From NCBI GenBank assembly GCA_021287185.1, contig JAJTAZ010000003.1, forward strand, positions 1 through 64,000: 64,000 nucleotides of DNA. Reading direction: 5' to 3'. Each line of letters starts with the position of its first letter. Positions within the stretch are counted from its first letter, which is position 1. The DNA comes from Burkholderiales bacterium (lineage in GTDB: Bacteria > Pseudomonadota > Gammaproteobacteria > Burkholderiales > Burkholderiaceae). The position numbers and the translations under genes were made by a program. Positions 1 through 9,887 of this stretch are shown here, piece after piece. The notes below the pieces were generated by a model. It saw nothing but the letters and a program-made list of their open reading frames with translations. It was not told where the DNA came from and searched no databases.

Positions 1-456
1 CATTTCAACCAATTCCAACAATTCTTCGTCGTCGACCATGTCGCATTTGTTCAAGTACACGAGGATGTAAGGCACACCCACTTGGCGCGCCAACAAGATG
101 TGTTCGCGTGTTTGTGGCATTGGGCCGTCTGCGGCTGAACAGACCAAAATCGCGCCGTCCATTTGTGCAGCACCTGTAATCATGTTTTTCACATAGTCAG
201 CGTGACCTGGGCAGTCTACGTGTGCGTAGTGACGACCTGCAGTTTCGTACTCAACGTGTGCCGTATTGATGGTAATACCACGTGCTTTTTCTTCTGGTGC
301 CGCGTCAATGTCCGCGTAGCCTTTGGCTTCACCGCCGAATTTTTTGGTCAATACGGTGGTAATCGCCGCCGTTAAAGTGGTTTTACCGTGATCCACGTGA
401 CCAATTGTACCTACGTTCACGTGCGGTTTGGTACGTTCGAATTTTCCTTTTGCCAT
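1..456 (-). CDS. tuf: Elongation factor Tu, N-terminal part (cut by window edge)
   Basis: EF-Tu is the GTPase that delivers aminoacyl-tRNA to the ribosome in the cytoplasm. Only the first 152 residues are present; the rest lies beyond the left edge. The G domain is clear: P-loop GHVDHGKTT at residues 19-27, the DCPGH switch II motif at 81-85 and the NKCD guanine-specificity motif at 136-139. The start [10 protein letters not shown] is the family's usual N-terminus. It follows fusA on the same strand after an 84 bp gap, the normal last position in the str operon. Whether a second tuf copy exists cannot be seen here. Confidence 0.97.
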   Translation of the reverse strand, partial: MAKGKFERTKPHVNVGTIGHVDHGKTTLTAAITTVLTKKFGGEAKGYADIDAAPEEKARGITINTAHVEYETAGRHYAHVDCPGHADYVKNMITGAAQMDGAILVCSAADGPMPQTREHILLARQVGVPYILVYLNKCDMVDDEELLELVEM

Positions 457-540
457 GATTCTTCCTTTGAAAATACTGTGTTAAATGATTTATTTCAATT
501 TCAAGGTTGGGGCTCGTCAAACTTACCCCAACCAACAACT

Positions 541-2643
541 TTATTTAGCGCGCGCGCTCATCACCGCTTCAACGATGTTGCGTGGTGCTTCAGCATAGTG
601 CTTGAACTCCATTGAGTACGTTGCACGACCTTGGGTCGCAGAACGTAAATCAGTTGAATAACCAAACATTTCTGACAATGGCACTTCGGCTTTAATCGCT
701 TTACCACCACCGACCATGTCGTCCATGCCTTGAACAATACCACGACGTGAGGACAAATCGCCCATCACAGTACCTGTGTATTCTTCTGGGGTTTCAACTT
801 CTACCGCCATCATCGGTTCGAGCAATACAGGTTTCGCTTTGCGCATACCTTCTTTGAACGCCATAGAACCCGCCATGCGGAAAGCATTTTCGTTCGAGTC
901 AACGTCGTGGTATGAACCAAAGTGAACCGTTACTTTCACGTCAACCACTGGGTAGCCAGCAATCACACCTGATTTCAACGTTTCTTCCACACCTTTGGCC
1001 ACCGCAGGGATGAATTCACGAGGAATCACACCACCTTTGATTTCATCCACGAATGAGAAACCCGCGCCGGGCTCTTGTGGTTCGAGTTTCAATACGCAGT
1101 GACCATATTGACCGCGACCACCCGATTGCTTGACGAATTTCGCTTCAGCGTTTTCAACAGTTTCACGAATCGTTTCACGATACGCTACCTGTGGTTTACC
1201 CACGTTGGCTTCCACGTTGAATTCGCGCTTCATACGATCCACGATAATTTCCAAGTGCAACTCACCCATACCGCCGATAATTGTTTGACCCGATTCTTCG
1301 TCGGTTGATACGCGGAATGATGGATCTTCTTGCGCCAAACGGTTCAATGCCAAACCCATTTTTTCTTGGTCGGCCTTAGTTTTTGGCTCAACTGCTTGAG
1401 AAATCACAGGCTCAGGGAACACCATACGCTCCAAAATAATCGGCGCAGAAGGATCGCACAAAGTCTCACCCGTGGTCACATCTTTCAAACCGATACATGC
1501 GGCAATATCGCCTGCCAATACTTCTTCCACTGGCTCACGAGAATTCGCATGCATTTGCACGATACGACCCACGCGTTCTTTTTTATCCTTAACCGAGTTC
1601 AAAACAGTTTCGCCTGCTTTTAACACGCCCGAATAAACGCGCACAAACGTCAACTGACCTACGAATGGATCGGTCATCAACTTGAATGCCAAAGCAGAGA
1701 ATTTTTCTTTGTCATCGGCTTTACGCGTCACAGGATTGCCGCGATCATCTTCACCTTCAATGGCTTTCACGTCAACAGGTGATGGCATGTAATCCAATAC
1801 CGCGTCCAACATGGCTTGTACACCTTTATTTTTAAACGCTGTACCGCACATCATCGGTTGAATTTCACACGCCAAGGTACGTAAACGCAAACCTTGCTTG
1901 ATTTCGTCTTCGGTCAAATCGCCTTCTTCAAGGTATTTGTTCATCAATTCTTCGGTCGCTTCCGCAGCTGACTCAACCATTTGCTCACGCCATGTTTGCG
2001 CGGTCTCAACCAATTCAGCAGGAATGTCACGGTATTCGAACTTGGTACCTTGAGAAGCCTCATCCCAGAAAATCGCTTTCATTTTCACCAAATCCACCAC
2101 ACCTTGGAAGTTTTCTTCCGCGCCGATTGGAATCTGAATGGGTACTGGATTTGCACGTAAACGAGTTTTCATGCCTTCAACGACTTTGAAGAAGTTTGCG
2201 CCTGTACGGTCCATTTTATTGACAAATGCCAAGCGAGGCACTTGATATTTATTGGCCTGACGCCACACTGTTTCAGACTGAGGTTGAACACCACCCACAG
2301 CACAATACACCATGCACGCACCATCCAACACACGCATTGAACGCTCTACCTCAATGGTAAAGTCAACGTGACCTGGGGTGTCAATGATGTTGATACGGTG
2401 CTCAGGGTACGTACCTGCCATACCTTTCCAAAAGGTTGTGGTCGCTGCAGAGGTAATGGTAATACCACGCTCTTGCTCTTGCTCCATCCAGTCCATAGTC
2501 GCCGCACCGTCGTGAACCTCACCAATTTTGTGATTCACGCCCGTGTAAAACAATACGCGCTCAGTCGTTGTGGTCTTACCCGCGTCAATGTGGGCAGAAA
2601 TACCAATATTACGATAGCGCTCAATAGGGGTCTTACGAGCCAT
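541..2643 (-). CDS. fusA: Elongation factor G
   Basis: EF-G is the translocase GTPase that moves tRNA and mRNA through the ribosome and helps in ribosome recycling. The 700-residue product has the usual length. The P-loop AHIDAGKTT is at residues 17-25, followed by the DTPGH and NKMD motifs and the C-terminal EF-G domains. The start at [10 protein letters not shown] is chosen because it matches the family and has an AAGGA-type ribosome binding site seven bases upstream. An in-frame extension of eight residues is possible but has no such site. It is third in the str operon, between rpsG and tuf. Confidence 0.98.
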   Translation of the reverse strand: MARKTPIERYRNIGISAHIDAGKTTTTERVLFYTGVNHKIGEVHDGAATMDWMEQEQERGITITSAATTTFWKGMAGTYPEHRINIIDTPGHVDFTIEVERSMRVLDGACMVYCAVGGVQPQSETVWRQANKYQVPRLAFVNKMDRTGANFFKVVEGMKTRLRANPVPIQIPIGAEENFQGVVDLVKMKAIFWDEASQGTKFEYRDIPAELVETAQTWREQMVESAAEATEELMNKYLEEGDLTEDEIKQGLRLRTLACEIQPMMCGTAFKNKGVQAMLDAVLDYMPSPVDVKAIEGEDDRGNPVTRKADDKEKFSALAFKLMTDPFVGQLTFVRVYSGVLKAGETVLNSVKDKKERVGRIVQMHANSREPVEEVLAGDIAACIGLKDVTTGETLCDPSAPIILERMVFPEPVISQAVEPKTKADQEKMGLALNRLAQEDPSFRVSTDEESGQTIIGGMGELHLEIIVDRMKREFNVEANVGKPQVAYRETIRETVENAEAKFVKQSGGRGQYGHCVLKLEPQEPGAGFSFVDEIKGGVIPREFIPAVAKGVEETLKSGVIAGYPVVDVKVTVHFGSYHDVDSNENAFRMAGSMAFKEGMRKAKPVLLEPMMAVEVETPEEYTGTVMGDLSSRRGIVQGMDDMVGGGKAIKAEVPLSEMFGYSTDLRSATQGRATYSMEFKHYAEAPRNIVEAVMSARAK

Positions 2644-2801
2644 AATAATCCTTTTTGAAAAAAGCAACTTAGGGTCGCTTTTCTCTTTTATTAGTTAAAA
2701 CTGTTGCCATTTCTTAACAATCGCAACAGTGTGTACATCACGTGTTTCGCGATATTCAGGCGCAGCGCAAATGCGCCACAAACCCAAACACAACGTATTG
2801 A

Positions 2802-3272
2802 TTAGAAGCGGAAATGCGAGAACGCTTTATTCGCTTCAGCCATACGGTGCACTTCATCACGTTTTTTCATTGCACCACCACGGCCTTCAGCCGCATCCAT
2901 CAACTCACCTGCCAAGCGCAAAGCCATGGTTTTTTCACCACGCTTTTTAGCCGCTTCACGCAACCAGCGCATAGACAACGCAGCGCGGCGCGATGGACGA
3001 ACTTCTACAGGCACTTGATAGTTGGCACCACCCACACGGCGGCTTTTCACCTCAACCAATGGTTTTGCATTGGCCAACGCAGTCAAAAACACTTCCATTG
3101 GGTCTTTGCCCGATTTGGCAGCAATTTGTTCCAAGGCGCCATAAGCAATGCCCTCAGCAACAGATTTTTTACCCGATAACATAATTACATTCATGAATTT
3201 AGCCAATTCAACTGATCCAAATTTTGGATCTGGCAAAATATCACGTTTTGGAACTTCACGACGACGAGGCAT
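2802..3272 (-). CDS. rpsG: Small ribosomal subunit protein S7
   Basis: S7 is a primary 16S rRNA binding protein that nucleates assembly of the 30S head and lies at the E/P site. The 156-residue product has the standard length and begins [11 protein letters not shown] good AAAGGAAG ribosome binding site precedes the start. In many bacteria S7 represses its own operon by binding the rpsL-rpsG intercistronic RNA. The 189-base gap before this gene is long enough for such a site, but I did not establish a matching structure. Confidence 0.98.
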   Translation of the reverse strand: MPRRREVPKRDILPDPKFGSVELAKFMNVIMLSGKKSVAEGIAYGALEQIAAKSGKDPMEVFLTALANAKPLVEVKSRRVGGANYQVPVEVRPSRRAALSMRWLREAAKKRGEKTMALRLAGELMDAAEGRGGAMKKRDEVHRMAEANKAFSHFRF

Positions 3273-3461
3273 CTCATCTTCCTTTCTTCAGTTGGTCACA
3301 ACGACCTGATAACCCACACTTAAGATTCGAGTTATCACTTACTCGGCAACCCAAACATCACGGGCACGCCGTAGCTTTAATCAAAATTTTAGACTCTCGT
3401 CTAAACTCAAACCCACACAACCACGCTCATCATTGAACGCAAAAAAACATCACTTCGCCAC

Positions 3462-3839
3462 TTAAGCGGCTTTAGGACGTTTTGCACCGTATTTAGAACG
3501 AGATTGTTTACGATCTTTAACACCTTGCAAGTCCAAAGAACCGCGCACGATGTGGTAACGCACACCTGGCAAGTCTTTCACACGACCACCGCGAATCAAT
3601 ACAACGCTATGCTCTTGCAAGTTATGGCCTTCACCACCGATGTACGAAATCACTTCAAAGCCGTTGGTCAAACGAACTTTGGCAACCTTACGCATCGCAG
3701 AGTTAGGTTTTTTAGGGGTTGTGGTGTACACACGAGTACACACACCACGTTTTTGTGGGCAATTGTCCAATGCAGGAGATTTGCTCACTTCACGTATTTG
3801 AGTACGTGGCTTACGTACTAACTGATTGATAGTTGGCAT
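3462..3839 (-). CDS. rpsL: Small ribosomal subunit protein S12
   Basis: S12 sits at the decoding centre of the 30S subunit and affects accuracy. The 125-residue product starts at [10 protein letters not shown], the canonical N-terminus; a longer in-frame reading upstream does not resemble the family. The two loops where streptomycin-resistance changes usually arise, TPKKPNSA and [10 protein letters not shown], both keep their lysines, so the visible sequence is of the susceptible type. It is the first gene of the str operon here. The usual upstream neighbours rpoB and rpoC are absent, replaced by the heptose gene gmhB. Confidence 0.98.
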   Translation of the reverse strand: MPTINQLVRKPRTQIREVSKSPALDNCPQKRGVCTRVYTTTPKKPNSAMRKVAKVRLTNGFEVISYIGGEGHNLQEHSVVLIRGGRVKDLPGVRYHIVRGSLDLQGVKDRKQSRSKYGAKRPKAA

Positions 3840-4142
3840 TGTTTTAATCCAATAATAAACATAACTTCGCTTAGTCACGGCAATTTTGCACTCAACCCAA
3901 CCAGCACAAAGTCGCACTTTTCACCGACACCACACACAACATCATTGGGCACATCAGTTACTGACTAAACACGAGAATCGTCGAAATAAAGCACATGGCA
4001 AAACGCCTCGTGTATTTCAACGAACTTAGCATCATACGCGGCTTTGTTAAAAAAATCAAACCATTCCAAGTATTGGTGACACGGCAACTGTTTGATTTTT
4101 CTCAGATTTACAACAAATTAAACCGACATGGCGAAAAAATGA
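3840..4142. other. Intergenic region between gmhB and rpsL
   Basis: This 303 bp stretch separates the 3' end of gmhB from rpsL, both on the minus strand. It must hold the main promoter of the str operon; a candidate is listed separately. An open reading frame of about 79 codons on the plus strand runs out of this region into gmhB antisense sequence, matches no family I know, and is not called. No RNA gene was recognised. Confidence 0.5.
4031..4059 (-). promoter_or_regulatory. Candidate sigma-70 promoter of the str operon
   Basis: Read on the minus strand, TTGATT and TATGAT are separated by exactly 17 bases, close to the sigma-70 consensus. Transcription would begin near 4024 and give an untranslated leader of about 185 bases before rpsL. 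This is a visual match only; start-site mapping would settle it. Confidence 0.4.
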
Positions 4143-4667
4143 CTACAAAACCCCGCTCGCGCAAAAATAATCAGCGCACACCCGCACACTATCGAAGCTC
4201 AAATCTGCGATTTCACTACCTTGCACACCGATAAAAATCGCCTTAGATATCCCACTATTGCGTGCCAATTGTACGTCTGAAAGCTTATCACCAATCATCC
4301 AAGATTTGTTCACATTAATATTGTGCGCGCTCACCGCCGACTCTACCATCCCCACATTGGGCTTTCTACAGCGACATTGCTCTTCGGGCGCATGCGGGCA
4401 AAAAAACACGTCTTTAATTTCAATTTTGTGCTCAGCAAAACGCTCAATCATCCATTTGGTCAAAAATTCAAAATCCGACTGACTGTAATACCCACGCCCA
4501 ATACCCGATTGATTGGTCACCACAACCAGTATGTAGCCTGCTCGAGCGAAACAAGTCAACAGATCAAAAATGCCATCGGTAAATTTGAAATCCTCAACCG
4601 ATGAAACATAACCAAAATCTTGATTGATGATGCCATCCCGATCAATAAACAAAGCTTTGGAATTCAT
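4143..4667 (-). CDS. gmhB: D-glycero-beta-D-manno-heptose-1,7-bisphosphate 7-phosphatase
   Basis: This HAD-superfamily phosphatase removes the 7-phosphate of heptose bisphosphate in ADP-heptose synthesis. The 174-residue product is typical in length. The nucleophile motif DRDGIIN is near residue 9, followed by VVTNQSG (motif II) and GDKLSDV (motif IV). The cysteine cluster CPHAPEEQCRCRKP is the zinc site of the GmhB subgroup. The start MNSKALF places the HAD motif at the usual distance from the N-terminus, although its ribosome binding site is weak. It is transcribed away from hldD-hldE-gmhA, the rest of the pathway. Confidence 0.95.
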   Translation of the reverse strand: MNSKALFIDRDGIINQDFGYVSSVEDFKFTDGIFDLLTCFARAGYILVVVTNQSGIGRGYYSQSDFEFLTKWMIERFAEHKIEIKDVFFCPHAPEEQCRCRKPNVGMVESAVSAHNINVNKSWMIGDKLSDVQLARNSGISKAIFIGVQGSEIADLSFDSVRVCADYFCASGVL

Positions 4668-4802
4668 ACGAGCACTCGTTTTCTGTAAAAATATTATCGT
4701 AAGAATTGTAAACGAATACGTGCCAAATGAGGAACCATAACCCTCAAAACAACGAAATACAAACAATATTAATTTCGCTCACATTTTTCAGCAATTGAAC
4801 AA

Positions 4803-4811
4803 TGATATAAT
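4803..4811 (+). promoter_or_regulatory. Candidate extended -10 promoter for hldD-hldE-gmhA
   Basis: TGATATAAT is a perfect TATAAT hexamer with the TGn extension, which can act without a strong -35 element; none is evident at 17 bases. The start would be near 4818, about 90 bases before hldD. Confidence 0.45.
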
Positions 4812-4908
4812 CCGCACCAGCACATAAATTGGTTTGCTTAAGCAGCCAAAAGTTATCGCGACCACAACCTTGGTCGAACCGTTTTTGGTACTTCTTGGAT
4901 GCCACATC

Positions 4909-5913
4909 ATGGATAAAAACACACCCGATTTTAATCAAAAAACCATACTCATCACTGGTGGTGCAGGTTTCATTGGCTCAAACTTGGCCCTGCATTTACA
5001 GGATAATTACCCTGCCGCCAGAATTGTGGTGTTTGATATCTTCCGTACGGGCGAGCGTTGGACGCACGGTAGCCTCAAAAGTTTTGGACATTACGCCAAT
5101 CTAACAAAATTCAGGGGCGATATTATTTGTGGCGACTTAAACAACCCTGTAGATTTGAACCGCCTGAATTCATACCAATTTGATTATATATTTCATCAAG
5201 CAGCCATTTCTGATACGCGCGTCTATGACCAAACAGTGGTCATGCAAACCAATCTCAATAGTTTCTATGATATTTTATCCTTGGCTCAGACCCATCACGC
5301 CAAACTGATTTATGCGAGTTCTGCTGCAACTTATGGCTCATCATCATCACCGCAAACAATTGGCATTGAGTCTCCCGAAAATCCTTATGGATTCAGCAAA
5401 TTGGCCATGGACCGTGTTGCACACCGCTATGTGAACGAACACCCCGACATGCGCGTTGTGGGACTTCGCTACTTTAACGTTTATGGCGCAGGTGAGTTCT
5501 TCAAAGAAAAAACCGCCTCCACTGTACTACAGTTTGGCCATCAGATTTTATCGGGTCATGCCCCAAAATTATTTGAGGGCAGCAACCAAATTTTACGTGA
5601 CTTTGTGTATATTAAAGATGTGGTACAAGCCAATATTTTGGCATGCACAGCTAAATCCAATGGCGTTTATAACGTCGGCACAGGTGTGCCACGCAGTTTT
5701 CAAGAAATTGCCGACATTTTGCAACAGCAATTGGGAACAAACTTTAAAACCGAGTACATACCGAATCCATACACGGGTTACCAGATGCACACACAAGCTG
5801 ATTTAAGTCTTTCTCAATCAGAATTGGGCTATACCCCCCAATGGACTTTAGAGGCAGGAATTGCAGACTATTTGCCCGAAATCAAAAGCAGTTTCAGACA
5901 AAAGGTTGTATAA
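4909..5913 (+). CDS. hldD: ADP-L-glycero-D-manno-heptose 6-epimerase
   Basis: HldD inverts C6 of ADP-D-glycero-D-manno-heptose, the last step in making the heptose donor for the LPS inner core. It is an extended short-chain dehydrogenase of 334 residues: the nucleotide-binding motif GGAGFIG is at residues 17-23 and the catalytic pair is Y160 and K164 in YGFSK. ATG at this position is preferred; an upstream in-frame TTG would add 25 residues before the Rossmann fold. The stretch around GERWTHGSLKSFGH resembles, from memory, campylobacterial HldD more than the usual betaproteobacterial form. Its TAA stop abuts the ATG of hldE. Confidence 0.93.
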   Translation: MDKNTPDFNQKTILITGGAGFIGSNLALHLQDNYPAARIVVFDIFRTGERWTHGSLKSFGHYANLTKFRGDIICGDLNNPVDLNRLNSYQFDYIFHQAAISDTRVYDQTVVMQTNLNSFYDILSLAQTHHAKLIYASSAATYGSSSSPQTIGIESPENPYGFSKLAMDRVAHRYVNEHPDMRVVGLRYFNVYGAGEFFKEKTASTVLQFGHQILSGHAPKLFEGSNQILRDFVYIKDVVQANILACTAKSNGVYNVGTGVPRSFQEIADILQQQLGTNFKTEYIPNPYTGYQMHTQADLSLSQSELGYTPQWTLEAGIADYLPEIKSSFRQKVV

Positions 5914-7338
5914 ATGATTGAGTTAAAAAGCAAACACCCTCGTATTTTGGTGATTGGCGACTTAATGATTGACCATTATCTATGGGGCAATTGCAATCGT
6001 ATTTCTCCTGAAGCGCCCGTTCAAGTGGTGGCCGTTAACAAAGAGAACAGCGTGCTGGGCGGCGCAGGTAATGTGGTTAACAACCTCAAACAATTGGGTG
6101 CGGTTGTGGACATCATGAGTGTTGTTGGGCAAGATGAACAAGCCCAAGAACTCACTCATATGCTGGAACAAGCGGGTATTGGTAGCATCCAACTAATCCA
6201 ACAAGCGGGGCGCACCACCTCAAAAAAATCACGGGTCATCGCTGCTCACCAACAGGTTCTGCGTTTTGACAAGGAAAGCACCGCTGAAATATCCGCTCCA
6301 GCACAAACAGAACTGCTGGCTAAGTTCAGTGCGCATATTGATTTCGTTGATATTATTGTGCTGTCCGATTATGGTAAAGGTGTGCTAACGGATTTTGTCA
6401 CTCGGGAAATCATTCGCATCGCACGCTCAAAAAACAAACGCGTCTTGGTCGATCCCAAAGGCAATGATTACAGCAAATATACAGGCGCATATTTACTCAC
6501 GCCCAACAAAAAAGAGGCTTCCGAAGCATCTAAAATCGATATTGTCGATAAAGACAGTTTGAATCAAGCCATTCAATATCTCAAAGACACATGTGCGCTG
6601 GATGTCTCATTGATTACCTTGAGCGAAGAAGGCATCGCCTGCTTGGATCAAGATTTGCAAATTTATCCCACTGTTGCACGGGATGTATTTGATGTCACGG
6701 GTGCGGGTGACACAGTCATTGCCGCTTTGGCATTTGCATTGGGTGCAAACTATTCCATTGAGCAAGCAATAGTGTTCTCAAATTTAGCAGCAGGCGTGGT
6801 TGTGGGTAAATTGGGTAGCGCGACCGCAACCTTGGATGAAATTATCGCCTACGAACAATCACTCAAACAAGTCAGCGGCTCGCTGTGCATTAAGACTTGG
6901 GACGAGATTGCTGTAATTGCACGCGATTTAAAACGGCGCGGACAGAAAATTGTGTTTACCAATGGGTGTTTTGATTTACTACACACGGGTCATGCACGTT
7001 ATTTGGAACAAGCACGCGAATTTGGTGACGTGCTGATCGTGGGCGTCAATAGTGATGCCAGCGTTTCTCGACTGAAAGGTCCCAGCCGCCCAATCAACTC
7101 AGAAGACGATCGCGCGTACATTTTGGCATCGCTCAAATCGGTGGATTACACGGTTATCTTCCATGAGGATACCCCTTATGAACTCATCAAACTGATACAA
7201 CCCAATGTGTTAGTCAAAGGTGGTGACTATCGCGGCAAAGAAGTTGTGGGACAAGATATTGCCAAAGAAGTCAAAATCGTTGATTTTGTCGCGGGAAAAA
7301 GCACCACGGGGACCATAGAAAAGATTGCCAAATCATGA
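5914..7338 (+). CDS. hldE: Bifunctional heptose-7-phosphate kinase / heptose-1-phosphate adenylyltransferase
   Basis: The enzyme phosphorylates D-glycero-D-manno-heptose 7-phosphate at C1 and later adenylates heptose 1-phosphate to ADP-heptose. The 474-residue protein has two domains. A PfkB-type kinase covers about residues 1-320, with the anion-hole motif DVTGAGD at 260-266. A cytidylyltransferase-fold domain covers about 340-474, with [11 protein letters not shown] and the HxGH signature at 357-360. The start abuts the hldD stop and the end overlaps gmhA by four bases, so the three are translationally linked. Many betaproteobacteria carry these two activities as separate HldA and HldC proteins, so the fusion is worth noting. 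Confidence 0.95.
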   Translation: MIELKSKHPRILVIGDLMIDHYLWGNCNRISPEAPVQVVAVNKENSVLGGAGNVVNNLKQLGAVVDIMSVVGQDEQAQELTHMLEQAGIGSIQLIQQAGRTTSKKSRVIAAHQQVLRFDKESTAEISAPAQTELLAKFSAHIDFVDIIVLSDYGKGVLTDFVTREIIRIARSKNKRVLVDPKGNDYSKYTGAYLLTPNKKEASEASKIDIVDKDSLNQAIQYLKDTCALDVSLITLSEEGIACLDQDLQIYPTVARDVFDVTGAGDTVIAALAFALGANYSIEQAIVFSNLAAGVVVGKLGSATATLDEIIAYEQSLKQVSGSLCIKTWDEIAVIARDLKRRGQKIVFTNGCFDLLHTGHARYLEQAREFGDVLIVGVNSDASVSRLKGPSRPINSEDDRAYILASLKSVDYTVIFHEDTPYELIKLIQPNVLVKGGDYRGKEVVGQDIAKEVKIVDFVAGKSTTGTIEKIAKS

Positions 7339-7913
7339 ATACACACATCGTTGAAATCATTCACGCCGAACTAACATCACACCGAGCGACCATTGAACAA
7401 GTCTTTGCTTCATCACAAGAACCATTGGCACGCGCCGCCGAGCTGATGGTGCAAACACTCAAAGAAGGTCATAAAATCCTTTTATGTGGCAACGGGGGCA
7501 GTGCGGCGGACGCTCAACACATTGCGGCCGAATTAACTGGACGCTACAAAACTGAACGCCGCGGATTACCTGCGATTGCATTGACCACAGATACATCGGC
7601 ACTCACGGCTATTGCCAATGATTTTGGTTACGAAAAAGTGTTTTCTCGTCAAGTCGAGGCCTTGGCCAATTCAGGCGACCTACTCATCGGTATCAGCACA
7701 AGTGGCAACAGCACCAACGTCTTACTGGCCCTTGAGCAGGCCAAAGCAATTGGCTGCACCACAATTGGTTTAACTGGAAATACGGGCGGCAAAATGAATG
7801 CACTGTGCGATATTAATCTGATTGCACCATCCAACAACACGCCACGTATTCAAGAAATGCACATTTTATTTGGCCATATCCTATGCCAAATTGTTGATGC
7901 ATCTTGGGTTTAA
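7335..7913 (+). CDS. gmhA: Sedoheptulose-7-phosphate isomerase
   Basis: GmhA converts sedoheptulose 7-phosphate to D-glycero-D-manno-heptose 7-phosphate, the first committed step to ADP-heptose. The 192-residue length is standard for this SIS-domain protein. The motif [12 protein letters not shown] is at residues 51-62, with the expected acidic residue at E66 and the C-terminal histidines H176 and H181 in MHILFGH. It starts within the last codons of hldE (ATGA overlap), so the enzymes are probably made together. With gmhB, hldD and hldE it completes the pathway inside 4 kb. Confidence 0.96.
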   Translation: MNTHIVEIIHAELTSHRATIEQVFASSQEPLARAAELMVQTLKEGHKILLCGNGGSAADAQHIAAELTGRYKTERRGLPAIALTTDTSALTAIANDFGYEKVFSRQVEALANSGDLLIGISTSGNSTNVLLALEQAKAIGCTTIGLTGNTGGKMNALCDINLIAPSNNTPRIQEMHILFGHILCQIVDASWV

Positions 7914-7922
7914 ATCCCGACA

Positions 7923-8990
7923 ATGCGCCCCATGAAAATCCTAATCATTATGCAGCGGTCCAACGGCGATGTTTTTTTAACATTACCGCTTATCCGAGCG
8001 CTGCAAGAGCAGCACCCAGATGCAAGCATCGATATGCTGGTGAACGATGATACTTTGGGCATTGCAAAAACACTACCCAATATTCATCAATTCATTGTAT
8101 TTAGTTACACTCGAAAAAAATCAGGCTTACGCGAACGATTGTCTCAAGAACGCGACATCATCCAAAAAATTTGGCGTAAATACGACTTGTCAATCAATCT
8201 AACTGCCAGCGACCGCAGTGTGCAATATGCAATTATGGCTTCAAAAAATTCTATTTCAGCGGTTGAGCAACAAAATAATAAATCGTGGTGGAAAAAACGC
8301 TTACTCAAGCACCACTACTTTATTGATACGCAACGACACACCGTTGAAAACAACTGCAAACCCTTACAATTTTTGGATTTGCCCTCAACCCCCATCAAAG
8401 TCATTCCAGAGGTTAACCCGCTTGCTCTTGAACAAATGCGCGCAAAGTTGGATACGCAGGGCATTACACAATTTTGGGTGATGCACGCAGGTGCTCAATA
8501 CGATTACAAAATTTACCCACAACAACTGCGCAATAAACTAATTCAAAAATTGACAGAACAGGGATTAACCTTGATTGCCACAGGCGGCAATACCCCGATT
8601 GACCAGCGAATCAAGACCGAATTACCACATCACCCCCAATGCCATAATTGGATTGGACAAACCAATTTATCAGAACTCATTGCTTTGATCAGTCTATCAC
8701 AAGGCTATATCGGTATGGACACCTTGGTGATGCACATCGCAGCCAGCCTCAACAAACCTGTATTCGCCATTTTTGGCCCCACACTTACATCGGTATGGTC
8801 GCCATGGAAAAACGAACCCACACAAAAAATACATGTGTTTCAAGCAGACATGCCTTGTGTACCCTGTGGCAAAGCGGGCTGCGACAACCATCACGGGAAA
8901 AGCCAATGTTTGGATCATATACCCCCTCGCACCATCGCACAGGAGATGAAACAATTCAATGACACACGTATGGGAGTTTTCACTCAATGA
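7923..8990 (+). CDS. Glycosyltransferase family 9, WaaQ-like heptosyltransferase
   Basis: This GT9 protein of about 352-355 residues would transfer heptose from ADP-heptose to the LPS core at the inner face of the inner membrane. The N-terminal MKILIIMQRSNGDV strand-loop is the family's start; translation may begin at the first ATG or three codons later. The acceptor and donor domain motif GYIGMDTLVMHIAASL and the cysteine-rich tail with VPCGKAGCD and SQCLDHI resemble heptosyltransferase III (WaaQ). It lies nine bases after gmhA and overlaps the next gene by four bases. The exact acceptor is not known. Confidence 0.8.
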   Translation: MRPMKILIIMQRSNGDVFLTLPLIRALQEQHPDASIDMLVNDDTLGIAKTLPNIHQFIVFSYTRKKSGLRERLSQERDIIQKIWRKYDLSINLTASDRSVQYAIMASKNSISAVEQQNNKSWWKKRLLKHHYFIDTQRHTVENNCKPLQFLDLPSTPIKVIPEVNPLALEQMRAKLDTQGITQFWVMHAGAQYDYKIYPQQLRNKLIQKLTEQGLTLIATGGNTPIDQRIKTELPHHPQCHNWIGQTNLSELIALISLSQGYIGMDTLVMHIAASLNKPVFAIFGPTLTSVWSPWKNEPTQKIHVFQADMPCVPCGKAGCDNHHGKSQCLDHIPPRTIAQEMKQFNDTRMGVFTQ

Positions 8991-9748
8991 ACCCTACCCC
9001 AACTCACCTGTCAATGCCTATTTCTGTCACTATTTTGACAAAAAATAGCAGTCGATATATCGAGGCTTGCTTGTCCAGTGTCGCCGATTTTGATGAGGTT
9101 GTGATACTCGACAATGGTTCAACCGACAATACGTTAGAGATTGCAGCACGCTTTGCCAATGTCAAAATATTCAAGTCGGAGTTTATTGGATTCGGTCCAC
9201 TGAAAAATTTAGCGCAAAGTCATACGAGCCACGAATGGGTATTGAGTATAGACAGCGATGAAGTGTTGACGCCCGAACTGTACCAAGCCATTAGAAAAAC
9301 CTCTTTAGATGACCAGTACATTTATGGATTTAATCGTCTAAACCATTTTAAAGGCAAACCCGTACGATGCTGCGGCTGGGACAAAGACACTGTGAAGCGT
9401 TTATACAATAAAACGCGTACCCAATTTGATAACGCACAGGTACACGAATCCCTACAAATGCAAGGATTGACGCTGAAACTCATTCAAGGCAACTTACTAC
9501 ACTACTCGTATGACTCAGTAGAAGAATTGATTGATAAATTGCAAAAATACTCAACCTTATGGGCAGAACAAAATTATCAAAAAAAAACCGCCAATATGTT
9601 TAAAGCGACTTACAAGTCAATATTTGCTTTTTTGAAGAACTATGTTTTACAAAAGGGCTTCTTGCATGGCAATGTTGGCATGTTAATTAGCGTTTGCAGC
9701 GCTTTTGGGGTTTTTGCTAAATATGCAAAATTAGCCGCTAAAAAATGA
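8987..9748 (+). CDS. GT2 glycosyltransferase, LgtF/WaaE (KdtX)-like LPS core enzyme
   Basis: A 253-residue GT-A fold enzyme of the LgtF/WaaE type, which typically adds glucose to heptose I of the LPS core. The sequence shows VTILTKNSSRYIEACL, then DNGSTDNT and the metal-binding SIDSDEV, followed by the VHESL motif seen in this subfamily. The C-terminal part has a hydrophobic stretch near GMLISVCSAFGVFA that could sit at the membrane. Its start overlaps the end of the GT9 gene (ATGA). The sugar and linkage are inferred from the subfamily only. Confidence 0.75.
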   Translation: MNPTPTHLSMPISVTILTKNSSRYIEACLSSVADFDEVVILDNGSTDNTLEIAARFANVKIFKSEFIGFGPLKNLAQSHTSHEWVLSIDSDEVLTPELYQAIRKTSLDDQYIYGFNRLNHFKGKPVRCCGWDKDTVKRLYNKTRTQFDNAQVHESLQMQGLTLKLIQGNLLHYSYDSVEELIDKLQKYSTLWAEQNYQKKTANMFKATYKSIFAFLKNYVLQKGFLHGNVGMLISVCSAFGVFAKYAKLAAKK

Positions 9749-9887
9749 CTTTTTGAATAAATGTAATGGTATTTTTACGCAGTTTAATTAACCACTGTCA
9801 ACTATACCAGCACCTATTTGTTACTTGCTACACACCCATTTACAGTTCTATCAAACGCTTTATTATACAAGAACAAAAAACCACATA

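Noticed and set aside
3995-4234. Open frame of 79 codons between rpsL and gmhB on the plus strand
   Set aside because: No known family, no good ribosome binding site, and its second half is antisense to gmhB.
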